DNA from: Lethocerus indicus | Taxonomy: Eukaryota; Arthropoda; Insecta; Hemiptera; Belostomatidae | Length of the DNA stretch: 64,000 nucleotides | Assembly (NCBI GenBank): GCA_019843655.1 | Contig: JACDQD010000102.1 | Location: 1,125,501-1,189,500, forward strand | Reading direction: 5' to 3' | Shown: positions 47,301 to 59,436 of the stretch, in pieces | How positions within the stretch are numbered: position 1 is the stretch's first letter | Layout: every line of letters begins with the position of its first letter | Program-made: the position numbers and the translations under genes | Notes under the pieces: generated by a model | What the model saw: only the letters and a program-made list of their open reading frames with translations | Databases searched by the model: none | What the model was told of the DNA's origin: nothing

Positions 47301-49980
47301 AATCCGCGGCTAATCAAAGCCCCCACCCACCGGCCGTCCGCTCTTCGATCCCCCGATTTTTGCGCCCCCCCCGGTTCAACTGTCAAAGGGGTGTTTGCGT
47401 GATTTGTTTATCGTGTGCGCAGTGTCGTCCCCGTCAAAAGCGCGTCGCCCATAAAGGGGATAGTTCGTGGGGTTGGGGCCGAGGGGGTTGTGGGTGTAAG
47501 GGATCATTTCCCGGTCTTCCCGTCGAACATCATTTAAGTTAAGAAAGGCCTCGACGCATTTCCGATTCCAATTTGCGGATGTTATTATTTAACGCCAGAG
47601 ATTAGCGGCAGATAACTTCAGTGCAGTGCGCGGATTGTTGGTATCGGCGTTAGTGTAGTGGAGCTAATGCTAACGGCGATGGTTGAAGGGAAGTGGGCCG
47701 GTCAATGGGCGGAAGCGGACTGTTGTGCGTCCATTAGTTGCAACTTGTTGCTTGTCCACGAGCCCATTTACAAGTTTGTTCTAGCCCGGGCACTCTCACC
47801 CTCTCTCACTCCTCCCTCCCTCTCCCCCTAGCCAGAGCTTATCTATCCTAGAAGGATCAATTGCCCTGAGGAACTACCCTGCCCTCAACCATAATCCACA
47901 GCCTCATTTTCGAATAGTTTTCATGAACGTTCTGCATTCAAGCACGGGATTAAAAGGCACGGGATATAATTCTTTGCATTTTATCAATTTAATTTTTATA
48001 CATATTGCCGATATTTTGACGTAAATTTTAGCTCGACAATAAAAAGCTTGAAACACCCTGCAATAAGTGTCTAAACCTGTGGTATGCAGGCGCGATACTG
48101 GACCCGCAATGCAGAAATGCTCGGCGGGTTTAGTATTCATATTCGCCTTCCTGAACCGGTACGCCCTATGGTCCGTATTACATTCCGACTACAAATTATT
48201 TATTATTCCTTATATTTTTTAATCTCGGCACTGGAAATATCAGCAATCGTTACAAGTATTACAAAATTAGAAAAAGAGAGTAAATTAAATGTAAATATTT
48301 AATAATTAAATTAAAACGAATCATTCATTCGGAATAATTTCATAATAATAGGTTTTCAACAAACCGAATGAAAAATATTTTGGAGGAGATACAAAGATTA
48401 ATAAAACAGAAGCACTAGGTTGCGGAGGGGGAGGAGGATGAAAGTATCCATCAACAGGTATTGTCCGGGCTGCAGCCCATTGCCGATCTCGTTACAATAA
48501 AAGTAAAAGAGTGGGTGGGGGGATGGGCAGGTGGGGCTCAATTTTATTCAGATTTCACTCAGCACCCCCCACAACGCGTCCCCCTCCACAACGGGTCTGT
48601 AAAAACACGGGACCTCTCCCGGTATCGGTTTCGAGAGGAAACAATGCCCAGGGGTCATGGGGGGGGGCGTTGGGTGCGGCTGAATTTTGAGGTTCCCTGA
48701 CGCGGAAACCCAGGTGTGTTTTCGAGGGAGCGAAGGGGAGGGGAGAAGCGATCGTTTTACTCTTCGCGGGGTCGGCGGGGGTTGTTGGCGGGGGCGAGTC
48801 GAGAGGAGTAATATAGGCTGGATACGGAAGGGGGGAGGTACATATTTCATAGCTGCCGGTGCAGGAAGGGGGCGGGTTACCGCAGTTACCGACCCCTCCC
48901 TGCCAAATTACACCTTCAACCCCCAAACAACCGCACCGCCGCAGTTGTCCCTCAATATTCTACCTTTCCCTACCCACACTCTCTCCACTCGTCCTCCTGT
49001 TCTATCTCCGACTTGCCCTCTTCATCCTACACACGTGTACACTTCCAATTCTCTCTGTTCCTTTCTCCAATATATATATGTATATGTACATATATTTATA
49101 TATGAATAGTAAAAATATTCGTATGGTTATTAAAAACTAACATTCATAAATGTGGTCCTAATCTTGTAAGTAAATATGATTTACATAGTGGACGATATTG
49201 ACGAACACGACAATACTATTGTGTTAGGATAACTCTTGCTATCTTCAGTCCCCGGTAGTTTCCAGAAGCTTCCGGCCATCTTCAGCCTGTTTCTCGCTAT
49301 TTTTAAACATTTTTTCGGAATACTTCGGAAAATGGAATTAAAAAGGTTTTCGTTTTAAGAATGAAAATTCGTAAGATTAAGCAGCGGAAACGGGTTATCG
49401 CGGTACAATGAATTTTCTGTGGCCGCGACCGCGGGTCGGTAGCGGATATTTATTGAATATAAAAAATGAAAACCCCGCACAATAACCGCAAATAACCGGC
49501 GAGACGCCGACATGGCGGCACAAAACTACACCCCCCTTCATCACCCCACCTCGGGACTTATATACCATAATGAAAACCTTTATATTTTCGCGTACGGCTT
49601 AAAGGGAACCGTGTAAAGCGTAACAGGAGAGAACACACAGGGAAGTAATCTCTAAATTAAAGCTGTTCTCGGGCTCCACAAAAAGGGAGAGAGTGAGAGA
49701 GAGAGAGAGAAAGGGAGGGAGAGAGCTAGTACGTGGGTTTGTTGTGATGGGGAGGGGCGGTGGGGCTGGGTTGGTAGATAGGAAGGAGATGCGCGCGGTG
49801 GTAAGGTTGATTAAAAAATTCTGAACCCCCATCAAGCGGGGGCGGCCGTGGATTAGTGAAATACCGCCACCTGTGAGCTTCACCATCAGCCTCAGAGGCA
49901 CCGTCCTCGAGGGCCCCACCCAGGTTTATGACTTCCACGTTCCCTCCCGCTTTTTTAATCATCCACCCTGGCCATTTTAG
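44389..49980. other. Intergenic DNA with GC islands, no gene seen
   Basis: GC-richer or strand-biased patches lie at 44690-45090, 46420-46880, 47190-47530, 47780-47830 (CT-rich), 48420-49030 and 49600-49980. Frames of 100-140 codons at 46270-46765 and 48548-49109 overlap open frames on the opposite strand and show no domain. AT-rich DNA separates the patches. An alternating TA-rich stretch lies at about 49070-49105. Confidence 0.45.
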
Positions 49981-50001
49981 TTTCATAACTCCACGAGATT
50001 T

Positions 50002-50026
50002 TTCTTCTTCTTCTTCTTCTTCTTCT
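50002..50026 (+). repeat. TTC microsatellite
   Basis: About eight uninterrupted TTC units followed by an impure T-rich tract to about 50050. Confidence 0.9.
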
Positions 50027-50050
50027 CGGTTTTCTTTTTTTTTCTTTTTA

Positions 50051-53000
50051 AATATGAAGAATTTTTAATAAAGAGCCCGAAGATATTGGCCGCCCCACGC
50101 GGCAGGCTACGTTTCTGTATTTACGGGGCTAGAACTATTCGTTCGGTTCAAACTTTATGAGAATAAAGACTGGCGAAATGCGCGTAATAATTCGCATACC
50201 TTTAAATAACAATTCTTGTTTAGCTAAAGAATTTCAGAAAGCCAAAAACTTATCTCAATGACGCAGATAATAAAATTATCTAAATAATATGTTACAAATT
50301 TTGGTTTTTCCTATGTAATTCTTCACATAGAATTATCGAGTTTAGTATTACTTTTTTAACTTCATAGCACTTCAATCATCACTACTTACGTTATATAATA
50401 TGTCTGGTTACTTGCCTGAGAGTCACTAAAACCGGCTATGATGGTAAAACAGGGAATTATGAAATAGAAATTTAAATAAGATTCTCATATCGATATCGCC
50501 TTATTGTAACTCCTCCTGCACCGATATATAAATATATGGAAAATAGAAAATCTATTTACAGTGATAATCGGATTTTATGCACTTGCCGCATATCGCTCCT
50601 TTCGAGCGGATAATACGGTCCGGATCAGGGGCCTCGTGGAGCGCGAGTATAACTCAAACTCAAATTGGGGTTCTATTTCGCATTAGGAGTGGAATTAAGG
50701 GTATTTGTACCGGGGCACAAAGCGCAGGGAATGGAAGCGCGGCTGCCGGTTGGGCGGGGGGGGGCGACAGTAAATATCGGTAATCATGTAGGCTGCGGAT
50801 TGAGAACGGCTTAGCCGTCTCCACCCCCAACCCAATTTCTATAGCCACAGTTATTCTCTACTAAACCGAAGAATACGTTTTTCTGATCTCTGCATTTATC
50901 CCAGATTTACAATATTTAAAACATCCGTATTTCATAAGTAGTAACTTCAAAAATGTATGCGATCTTAAACTGTTGATCGTTGGATAATTTATAAATAAGA
51001 ATCTCCTCATTGGAGCAGCCTATAATACTCCACTACAATTACTGATTTATAGTTTCCCTTTTTTTCTGCACATGCCTATTTGGTTCTAACCCCGATACTG
51101 CTCAGCCAGTAGCATCTTGTTAGCAATATAGTGACGTGGAAATGAAGCACACAATATAATACTGCACTGTCCTAAATAATTCTATGGAAAGGGGTTTGGT
51201 GATATCGATTTTAATCAATCTGAAACGATGTGATAGGATATCCATTTGTTGCATCGGGGATAAGGAAATTGTGGGGGTGGGGTGGCGCCACCGCTACTGT
51301 AAATATTGGTAATCTAGTCTGGGGAAGGATCGAAGAGGGTTTAGGGGAGGCGCACAATGTCCGCACTCGCCCCTGCCAGATTTCCTTTTTTATATTACGC
51401 CGCAGGCGGGGATTATTGTGCCTGGAGGGCGAGGAAATAGACAGATAGATGTTTGTGTAATCAAACACAGCTGCATCCACCCCCAACACACAAAGCGTCC
51501 CTCACTCCCCCATTCACAATACGCTCTCTCTCCCCTGCTCGCTCTCTGGCACCCCAATATTTTTTCTTCTCCGTATTACGTTATAATTTTAATACAACTA
51601 ATGGTGGGCCCACCCCACCCCATTGTGAACCCGAAAAATGGGAGCTCTCCTCGGTTCGTTTAATGGGCCGCCGGTCCCTAAACTCCCGCACGCTCGGGAA
51701 TGGGGGGCTCTTTGGGGAGGTCCTCGTCCGGGCCTTAATGTAATTGATTTCTGTTAGTATTATCCCGCGGCATAAACAACGCGAAAATAACTTACGAAAC
51801 CATCACAATGTAATACAAGAAAATCATCACTTGTGATCAAACAGACGTTTCTGTGATAATTTGAACGCTGGGCAAGTTTAAATACCGTAATACTGTAGGT
51901 AACTAAGTGTAGTAATTTACCGATCGAATGCTAGATGATATTCCAAACCCCCATATTATAACCCTTTAATGGCCCCAATAGACTAGGTCGATTAGTATAT
52001 AAAATTATTAATTATTTTGATTCATTTTTTAAACGGCCACCAATTACTTATTCTATTTTAGTCACTTGATGTTAGACAGCGGTTTGTTCGGATAATCACG
52101 TAACATCGCGAATTTGTTCCATCGCATTTCAGGGTTAAATATTGGCTAAATACGAAGGGATCCCAAATAAATTATTCATGTTTATAATACCGCACTCTAC
52201 AATACCCGTCGAAATGATATTATACTTTTCGCAGAAACGCTTTTCTTCCCGCCGGGTGGAAAAAAAATTCATCCTCCAAGGATTATTATTTTAAAAGGGG
52301 TAAGAAGATAAATAAACTTTTTATTTTGTATCTGGTTGGCGGTGGAACATAAAACCGTCGAGTGGGGCGGAGCCCGGGCAAGCGGCCGTAAATGTATGCG
52401 GCGTCACGACGTTTTGAAAACCCCCTTGGGGGGGTGATGTTGAGGGAAGGAGCCGATTTACGACGCGGCGGGAAACCGCCGACAAAAGAGGTTTTTTTTC
52501 GCTTTTTTTCCGTAGCCCAAGAAACCAAAATTACTTCCGCTCCTCCTTTATTATCCGCATCCCCTCCTCCGCCACCCCGCCCCTTGCGCGGCCGCCGCAA
52601 AATATAATTCCGCCGAAAGAGGGTAAATATTTACCATCCGAGCCTATTAATACTTTTCATTTTCCTTTCCGAAGTCCTCCTACCTCCACCCTCCGTCCCC
52701 CCCGCAACACTTTTTCGCCCCGCCCGAAGCAAGTGTAATTTTGAAGAGTAATGCTCAACTCCCCAAAGACCGGCTTTTCGGCGACGGGCCCAGTTTGTAA
52801 TTAATACCGGGGCTCTCTGTTTTCGTTCTTCGAAAAAGAATACGTTTGCTCCGTGCCGCTTGAACGAGACGATATTCCGAGTTGACAGAACGGAGTAAAA
52901 AGGTCGGTTTGTTCGGGCAATGTATTTTTACGACGAAAATCGGGTCTGTAAAGTTCATTGCAGTTTTCGGTCGTGGTTAAATTCAAAGCGGAGCAACCAA

Positions 53001-53104
53001 ACATGACCGACATGTTAAATCAAAGCTGTGTTTACTTTACATCCAGAAACGTAATACAATGGGGGCGTGTCCCGATAGTACCGAAGGAAAAGAATTCGAA
53101 CGGA
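50051..53104. other. Intergenic DNA, no gene seen
   Basis: AT-rich at 50150-50570 and 51750-52220. GC islands lie at 50580-50840, 51230-51740 and 52240-52740. No recognised domain in the open frames. Confidence 0.45.
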
Positions 53105-53146
53105 TAATTATAATAATTAAATAAGAAGGCTTAATTATTATAATTA
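53105..53146. repeat. Perfect 16-bp inverted repeat with 10-nt loop
   Basis: TAATTATAATAATTAA (53105-53120) pairs exactly with TTAATTATTATAATTA (53131-53146) across ATAAGAAGGC. The stem is entirely A and T. Confidence 0.9.
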
Positions 53147-54172
53147 GAATAGTTAAACCAGCTTTGTGGACACTCCAGCGCTACTGGAAATCGCATTTTC
53201 GAAATTGTCTTTTTTCTATTAAATTAATTTTTAGAGAACTTTATTAGCGTGTTCAAATATGAACATTTGACTAATGAAAGCCATAAACCCGGATAATTGA
53301 AATCGGTTTAAATACGGCACGAATGTCGATCGGAAAACCGGTATCGCCAAACAGAAAATCGGACAAATAAGAGGCGACGTGTATCGGGCTCGCCCGGAAT
53401 AATGGACCGGCGGTACAAAATTATTAAAGGACGTACAGTCGATAACGAAGTATTGTGTCGGGCTGGTGGGCTAGAGGATTTAGTGGGCTCATTTATTCTT
53501 TTGTGAGGGCCCTGCCGCGTCGGATATATTGGCGAAAATAAACCTGGGGGTTGAATGGGGGTGGGTTGTCGTCGGTGGGGGGAGGCGCCCCCGCCCCCAC
53601 CCAATGTGTAACACTCCACTCGGCAATAACACTAGAGCGGGCCCCGGGCGCTTGTCCCGGCCGGGCTAATAATGGGAAATTGGTCGGGTGCGTGTGGCGA
53701 CAGTGGAGGGGTGGAGTTAGGGGGAGCGGCGCTGTTATTGTGGGGGTTGGGGGGGGCGCCCGGCATTATGTTTGGTTAGCCCCTCGGAGCCGCGCCACCC
53801 CACGTAATGAGGCCGATTTACCCCGTCCCTCCCCCTACTTGTACAGTGTTAACTGGCAAATCTGCCCCGCCGCCCCACGCCCACCGCGATCCTCTAATAA
53901 CCCACTCCACTCGACCGCCCCGCATCCAACCCCCAACCCTAACACCGAAGCGCCCCTTATCGCGAACCGACCGACCTCTAGCCCCCGCCTCGTCCTCTGT
54001 TATTTTCAAATTATTTAGTCCGCGGCTTTCAGCCCCCCGCTAAATCCGGTCCCCACCGATCTGTTTTAATTTCCGCGGTGCAACACTGACACACACTCCC
54101 CAGTTCTCAATACAACGGGACTGGGCCTTTAAAACATCTGTACATTTTTCAAAATTCGATTCCCTCAATATA
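53147..54172. other. GC-rich intergenic DNA, no gene seen
   Basis: The segment 53290-54060 is GC-rich with G-runs then C-runs. The 155-codon frame at 53551-54018 overlaps minus-strand open frames and has no domain. Confidence 0.45.
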
Positions 54173-54174
54173 TA

Positions 54175-54566
54175 CAGAGGGCTCCAAAAAAATGTATCCA
54201 CTGACGGTGTTGTCTCATTTTTGGTGAAAGTGATAGCTTAAGTCCAACTTAAAAATATCACAGTAGGTGTTCGAAATGGTCACCATTAACATCCACACAG
54301 AAACGATGCCGCCGAACTGCAGCACGAACTACGGACTGCAACGTTTGATACTCATTTCGCCATTGCCGTTGAACCTCATTCATGTTTTCGTACTTTCGGA
54401 CTATCTGGCGACTGTCATCTGACAAAACATAACAAGGCAATACAACGCTTGTATGCCGATTGTCGGAACTACAAACTATAACACTACCAAAAATGAGACA
54501 ACTCCGTCAATTAGTTTGCAAGTTATGGACTTTTAAACAGTGGATACATTTTTTTGGACCCCTCTG
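54175..54566 (-). mobile_element. Complete Tc1/mariner-type MITE, 392 bp
   Basis: Terminal inverted repeats of 29 bp lie at 54175-54203 and 54538-54566. They begin CAGAGGG and end ATGTATCCACTG and differ at one base (CAGAGGGC against CAGAGGGG). The element is flanked by TA at 54173-54174 and 54567-54568, the target duplication of the Tc1/mariner superfamily. It carries a short minus-strand ORF derived from a transposase, so it is an internal-deletion derivative that would need a full-length relative to move. Near-identity of the repeats suggests a fairly recent insertion. Confidence 0.93.
54258..54440 (-). pseudogene. Transposase remnant: N-terminal segment joined to C-terminal tail
   Basis: The 60-residue frame starts with YVLSDDSRQIVRKYENMNEV and QRQWRNEYQT, which resembles the N-terminal helix-turn-helix region of mariner-like transposases (typical form: ...EVQRRWRNEF...). 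It continues directly into LQSVVRAAVRRHRFCVDVNG DHFEHLL, which resembles the extreme C-terminus of the same proteins (a basic helix then GGHFEHLL). The whole DDE/DDD catalytic core is absent between them. The join keeps the reading frame. Family assignment is from remembered motif patterns, not a search. Confidence 0.7.
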
Positions 54567-54568
54567 TA

Positions 54569-55538
54569 TTTTGAACGGCCCACGAATTAAATGATTAGAT
54601 ATAACGGATATTGATATTGTAATAGAGTAAAATTACAAAGGTGAATTTATATATTGCTGTAGTATCCAACTTCGGGCCACGTCAAATCTTTTTATGTGCG
54701 TTTTTCGGCTGTCAAAACGTAACAGTTTGAAGGAAATCCGCCACAGTGACCACAGTTTAGTGAGATTGATGTATATAATTTATGCATAGTAATGATTAGC
54801 ATAACATTGAGAGCACTATAGAGTTATTTTCAATCGTTTTTAACCGTTAGTGACGTCCCTACAAATTGAAGATCAGCCAGAATGGAGTAAAGCGTTCGAA
54901 CGGAACTGGTGTTATTGTTCCCCGGAGTCGGCTCTGTCGCCGCCACCGATCTGGAATAAGGGCCGCAAAAATAGGGGGGCGGAAATTCTGCGTGCGGGGG
55001 CGGCAGCCGGGAGTTTGGGGGCTGAAAGCGGTCTCGGCTTAAAAACTTTACAGCGGCGTCCTCTCGGTTGTGCCCCAGCACCAAACCCAGTTATATCCCC
55101 GGGCTTAACAGGGTTATCTCCACCTGTACAAGGTTCCACAAACTCGCGGCTTTTTTTTAGCCTCGTCCGCTTTTCAGTGATTAAATTTCACCCGACCCTA
55201 AAATTTCGGAAGTTTCTTAATCGGGATATTTTTGAATTTCGTTGCATTCGCCACTCGCTTAGAGAGCTAATTAACACGTTATTTGTTCAGGTGTGCTTAC
55301 CGTTTTAATATCACGCATTAGTAATTTGTTTTACGGATTCTGTAAATCTAGATTAGCTCATTTATGTGGAAAGTATGCTAATGCTTTTGAAATAATTTTA
55401 CACTTCATTCAATTCATCATTTCATTAATATATTATACAGATGTAAAATATTTGCATATGCACCCAATGAACTTTAGTTAAGTAAATTTCACAGTTAAGC
55501 ACATTTTTTTATAACTTACCTTTTTATTTTTTATTCTC
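54569..55538. other. Intergenic DNA, no gene seen
   Basis: A GC island at 54890-55160 lies within a 152-codon + strand frame (54850-55308) that overlaps open minus-strand frames and has no recognisable domain. The rest is AT-rich. Confidence 0.4.
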
Positions 55539-56072
55539 ATTAAATAAAAATTAGAGATATATATTAACTAGCGCCCCTGAGTGTGGTGCGGAAACTGGAT
55601 TACACCGATTAACTGGATTAATAAAAATTAACTTTTTTCAATAAATTTTAGATCAAAAGGAAATCTTTTATGATCGTAAATACACAATACCAGATAGGTT
55701 TCCTATCATATATTTGGAAGTCAGAACCTAATATTTGTGAACATTTGTGTGATCATATTTGACCAACAATCCGACAAAGACTTAAGCCGATTAACAAAAT
55801 CCCTCACAACCCAAATAAGACAAACAACATCCCCCAAAACCACAATACACACACGACAAAAAGACAACCACCACAGTACATGTGTCAGTGACAGTGCAGT
55901 GAGGATGCCCAGAAAACATCCGGTGTGACAGAAAAGTGCCAAAGTGACTAACACCGCTACTGAAGACGGCGAGCACCCGAAACCGGTCTAGCAAAATACC
56001 GACCGAGCGATAGGAGACAGAAACACACAACATCTACAATATTCCAACCCCTCGCAAACCACAAAACAGGTA
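55539..56072 (+). mobile_element. Unclassified repeat family A, copy 2
   Basis: This aligns with copy 1 (9768-10430). The tandem part is reduced to about one AACTAGCGCCCC unit (55567) plus scrambled remnants. The right half is longer and cleaner than in copy 1: GACAACCACCACAGTACA, CAGTGACAGTGCAGTGAGGA, TGCCCAGAAAACATC, ACTGAAGACGGCGAGCACC, CGAAACCGGTC, GATAGGAGACAGAAACACAC and CAACCCCTCGCAAACCACAA ending AACAGGTATT. No coding frame of note; the small frames here lack any domain. Confidence 0.65.
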
Positions 56073-58027
56073 TTCACAGAGTACGTAGCATAAATAATTT
56101 GATTACGCCTAGCGGAAATTTAAGGATGACAAGCCGTGGGGCAAAAGGAAAGCATATTCAAAATGGCCGCAGATACTTGGTTTCCGCCGTGAAGCGAAAG
56201 TTCTCGAATTATTTCAATTACCGGTTTCAGAGAGGCAGTTGGGGGGGACAACATCGAGGGGGAGGATGGATAATGAAATGGCTGGGCTGAGAGTGGTGAC
56301 GGGATGGTGGGGGCGACGGAAGCGGCATACAAAAGGCCCGGGTGTAGCTACAGGAAGTGGAGAGTCAAAGGAGGCGGACTTGGATTGTTCTGTAGACAAA
56401 GTACTCGTCGGCGGCGGGGCGGCGGATTACGATATAAGTAAGAACAATTAAGGCCCACGACATTCGGGACAGGATAAACAGACATAATAAGAAATTTGGC
56501 TCAGTCCACAAGTTGGCACACTTCAGCATATACAGGCTTTTCCTGGTGAAATTAATTCGCCCCATTTCCTCTTCCCCTTTATGCCCCGAAGACATGAGAA
56601 AGCGGCCCCGCGCGTGCCTGAGAATAATGTCCGGATGTGTTAATGAAACAACTTGACGGTTCGGGCGTCACAACCCTCCGAAAACGATAAAATCTGGCTT
56701 CTACTCTGCGTTTTCTCGATTAATCGGCACAAATTATAATTTTAATTCGTCCATCTGGCCCAGGTTATATTTGGATGGGAAGCGATTGTTTGAGGCCACA
56801 GCTATCCGAGTCTGGGAACGAATTTTCCTTCAATTAGAATTAGCAGTCACAAAATGACTAATCGACGATTACAACGTGGGATACAAACAGGAGATGTTTA
56901 ATTGTATAGATATGTGTTATATGCCTATTGTTTTATATTTTTCAACTTACCCCCGTTTAATTAATAATTCTCACACAAAATTGAATAATTGTATAATGTG
57001 GAGTCGTATTAGACTTAAATATTTAACTGGGCTTGTAATCGTGAAAAATTTTATCCGGCACTCCCCGTGAAACAACAGGGGTGAAAAATATCGGCAATTA
57101 CCTTATCGTGTGGGGGTGAGGGGGGGGCGGGAGCTCCGTAGCGTGGAAAATGAAGGGTCGATTATATGGAGGGTCAAGACCCCCATAAATTCGGTGGCAG
57201 TAAAGGGGGGTAGCGAGAAGCGAAGAAATTAGCTAATTAATCGCCGTCTGAAAGCAATGCCGGGGTCGTCAGTGGACTGGTGCCGGTCACGCCAGATAGC
57301 GTGCGTTCGAGCACACAGACAGCCGTCCGGGGGAAGGGTAAGAAGAACAAGACCTGTTTACACGTACCGCCTCCGCAGGGCCCAACAAATAGAAGCGGTC
57401 GAGATACGCCGGCCGGGACAAAAGAGTTCTGTTCCCCTTTTTTGTTATCGGCGGAAGCGTGAGAGGAGCAGAGCTGTTCCGACCGAGAGTGAGCAGTCCT
57501 CTTATTATTGGACCTCCGCTGGGTCCTCGCTTGCACGAACGGCCCGCTTACACGACCTCGTCGAGTATCTCAAACAGGAGATTGATATAATGAAGCCGAT
57601 CCGAATATTCAAAAGTCGGACTTTATTTCATATCGGCCCCAATACCGAATTAGGTCCTCAGTTCCGAATTTAATGATGCCGTTTTTTTTTGTCGAATTAA
57701 ATACAATTCCTTAAAGTCGAGGAAAATTTTATTCTAAAGTGTTTGTAGGAGGCCGAATCTACGTTATTGTAAAGCTGGCGCGTTTCCTGATCTCACGATT
57801 GAGTTTGATTCGGTGCGCCTCATACGTAAAATTCATCCCCCGTTGAAGGGAAAACTGCTATGCGCATGATTGCGAGAAAGAAAACCGCAAACGAAACCTC
57901 GGGGTGAAAGAATTAATTTGAAATTATTAAATTAACCGGTAGCCGGTTTAATTTTGTCTCTGAATTCTGCCGGCGGTCGGGGACAGAAATTCAAAGGTCG
58001 GAAGGCGAAAACACGCCAAGATTTTAA
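56073..58027. other. Intergenic DNA, no gene recognised
   Basis: GC-moderate DNA with open frames on both strands at 56100-56450 and 57240-57670. The 138-codon + frame at 57257-57673 overlaps a second open + frame and a 99-codon minus frame, and I recognise no family in any of them. Confidence 0.4.
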
Positions 58028-58046
58028 GTGAGAGAGAGAGAGCGGG

Positions 58047-58121
<75 letters not shown>
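58028..58121 (+). repeat. GA microsatellite
   Basis: A short GA run (58028-58042), a CGGGGGG interruption, then about 36 uninterrupted GA units from 58049 to 58121, the longest simple repeat in the window. Confidence 0.95.
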
Positions 58122-58124
<3 letters not shown>

Positions 58125-58332
58125 TAAATTTTGTTGGAGGGCTTAATTAGGTAAAGGGCAGGGGGCGGTGGCTGGGCCAGAAGGAGGGATTGGGGGTGGG
58201 TAATTGTTTGCTGAACTGTTTAGTAAGTGGGGTGTGAATGTAGCACTTGAGCCCCGCAGTCACCCCACCCTTCTCCTTCTGTACACATCTCCCCTCCTTC
58301 ACACGCGCACACGCACACAAAATCAGAGGGGG

Positions 58333-58350
58333 GCGCGCGCGCGCACACAT
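58333..58350. other. Alternating purine-pyrimidine tract (potential Z-DNA)
   Basis: GCGCGCGCGCGCACACAT is a strict alternation of six GC units then ACACAT, preceded by ACACGCGCACACGCACAC about 35 bp upstream. Confidence 0.7.
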
Positions 58351-58950
58351 ACCACCTCAGCCCCTCTCACTTACCATCCCTCCCTCTTTCTCCCGCTTCT
58401 TACTTTAATTCACACCCCTTCCCCGCCCTCTCACTCACCGAGTTCCGACTCCCATTCGATAGGTTCTCCAACTGACAACTTTTTTCCGTTTTTTTCCTCC
58501 GCATTTTCCCTCTCCATTTAAACTGCTAGCACTCCATTCGGTACTCCATATTGTTGAACCAGTATATTAATTCCGACTCAAGGATGGAGCTATTGGAAGG
58601 AGAATTTCCAACCCGACTTTATTACAGAAAACTGTACATACCTTTCTTTATTGAAAGGAAGGTGCGTCATGTATATATTGTGGGGCCGTACTAAAAAATA
58701 CTAATTCTGCGGCATCCTCGAAATTGACACTCGAATTAAATGATTAATTTTGTTTGTAAGAGTGGCTTAATGATGGATATTAGCGAAATAGCTATGTACG
58801 ATTTACAAAACGTGGATGACATATTTCCAAACTCGGTTGAGTACTATCGAGCGAGCTGGACGCTTCTGGCTCCCGGAATGGATAAAAACCGGCGGTGGTC
58901 TGACACTGACAACCGTAAATACAGCGAGCATTTTTATTATCATGACCTCG

Positions 58951-58955
<5 letters not shown>
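58351..58955. other. Spacer between microsatellites, no gene seen
   Basis: C/T-rich to about 58520, then AT-rich. The 88-codon + frame at 58740-59006 runs into the GA repeat and has no domain. Confidence 0.45.

Positions 58956-58985
<30 letters not shown>
58956..58985 (+). repeat. GA microsatellite
   Basis: About 15 GA units. Confidence 0.9.
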
Positions 58986-58987
<2 letters not shown>

Positions 58988-59389
58988 CTGCCGCGCCCAG
59001 TTTTAATTGATAAATATAAAAAAAGTAGAAAAAATCCCGGAGGGGGGAGGGCCATTTCACGGGGCCCCCACCCGCGAATTTCAGCGGGTTCAGCGAGAGT
59101 GGCGAAGGGTTTATAAAACATGTCCGTCTGTCCGGAAGGTGGGGGAGGGGGGTGGCGTCGGTGGCCCAACACACTTTTTTTTCCCTCTCTCGCCCCCTTC
59201 TGCTTTTATCTCTCCCTTTTTGCGGGGTTCGGGGAGGGGGTGGTTTTTTCCGGGCAGAGCCGGGCTATATAACAACCCCCGTCCCCGCACACCAGCCACC
59301 GTGAAAAAAAAGAGATCGTCGGCACGGAGAGGGGTGGGTGGGGTCGGTTGCCAGGGTTTTCCATTTGCGGGGCGGAAAGAGAGAGAAGC

Positions 59390-59391
<2 letters not shown>
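58986..59391. other. GC-rich spacer, no gene seen
   Basis: G-rich and C-rich patches only. Frames on both strands (for example 59007-59393 + and 59111-59518 -) are composition-driven. Confidence 0.45.

Positions 59392-59427
<36 letters not shown>
59392..59427 (+). repeat. GA microsatellite
   Basis: About 18 GA units, followed by further purine-rich DNA to 59465 and then a C/T-rich tract at 59540-59690. Confidence 0.9.

Positions 59428-59436
<9 letters not shown>

Noticed and set aside
47595..47640. Arthropod initiator (TTCAGT) with downstream promoter element
   Set aside because: The initiator-like word is present, but the sequence at +28 to +32 does not match a downstream promoter element, and no gene follows.
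53551..54018. 155-codon + strand frame
   Set aside because: Falls in a G-rich then C-rich island with open frames on both strands; composition explains it.
54850..55308. 152-codon + strand frame
   Set aside because: Mixed composition but overlaps two open minus-strand frames and shows no known motif.
55960..56020. Hammerhead ribozyme in repeat family A (CTGAAGA...GAAAC with a pairing CGGTC/GACCG stem)
   Set aside because: The core-like words fit CUGANGA and GAAA, but after the second stem there is no cleavage-site UH/GUC and no stem I, and copy 1 does not keep the pattern.
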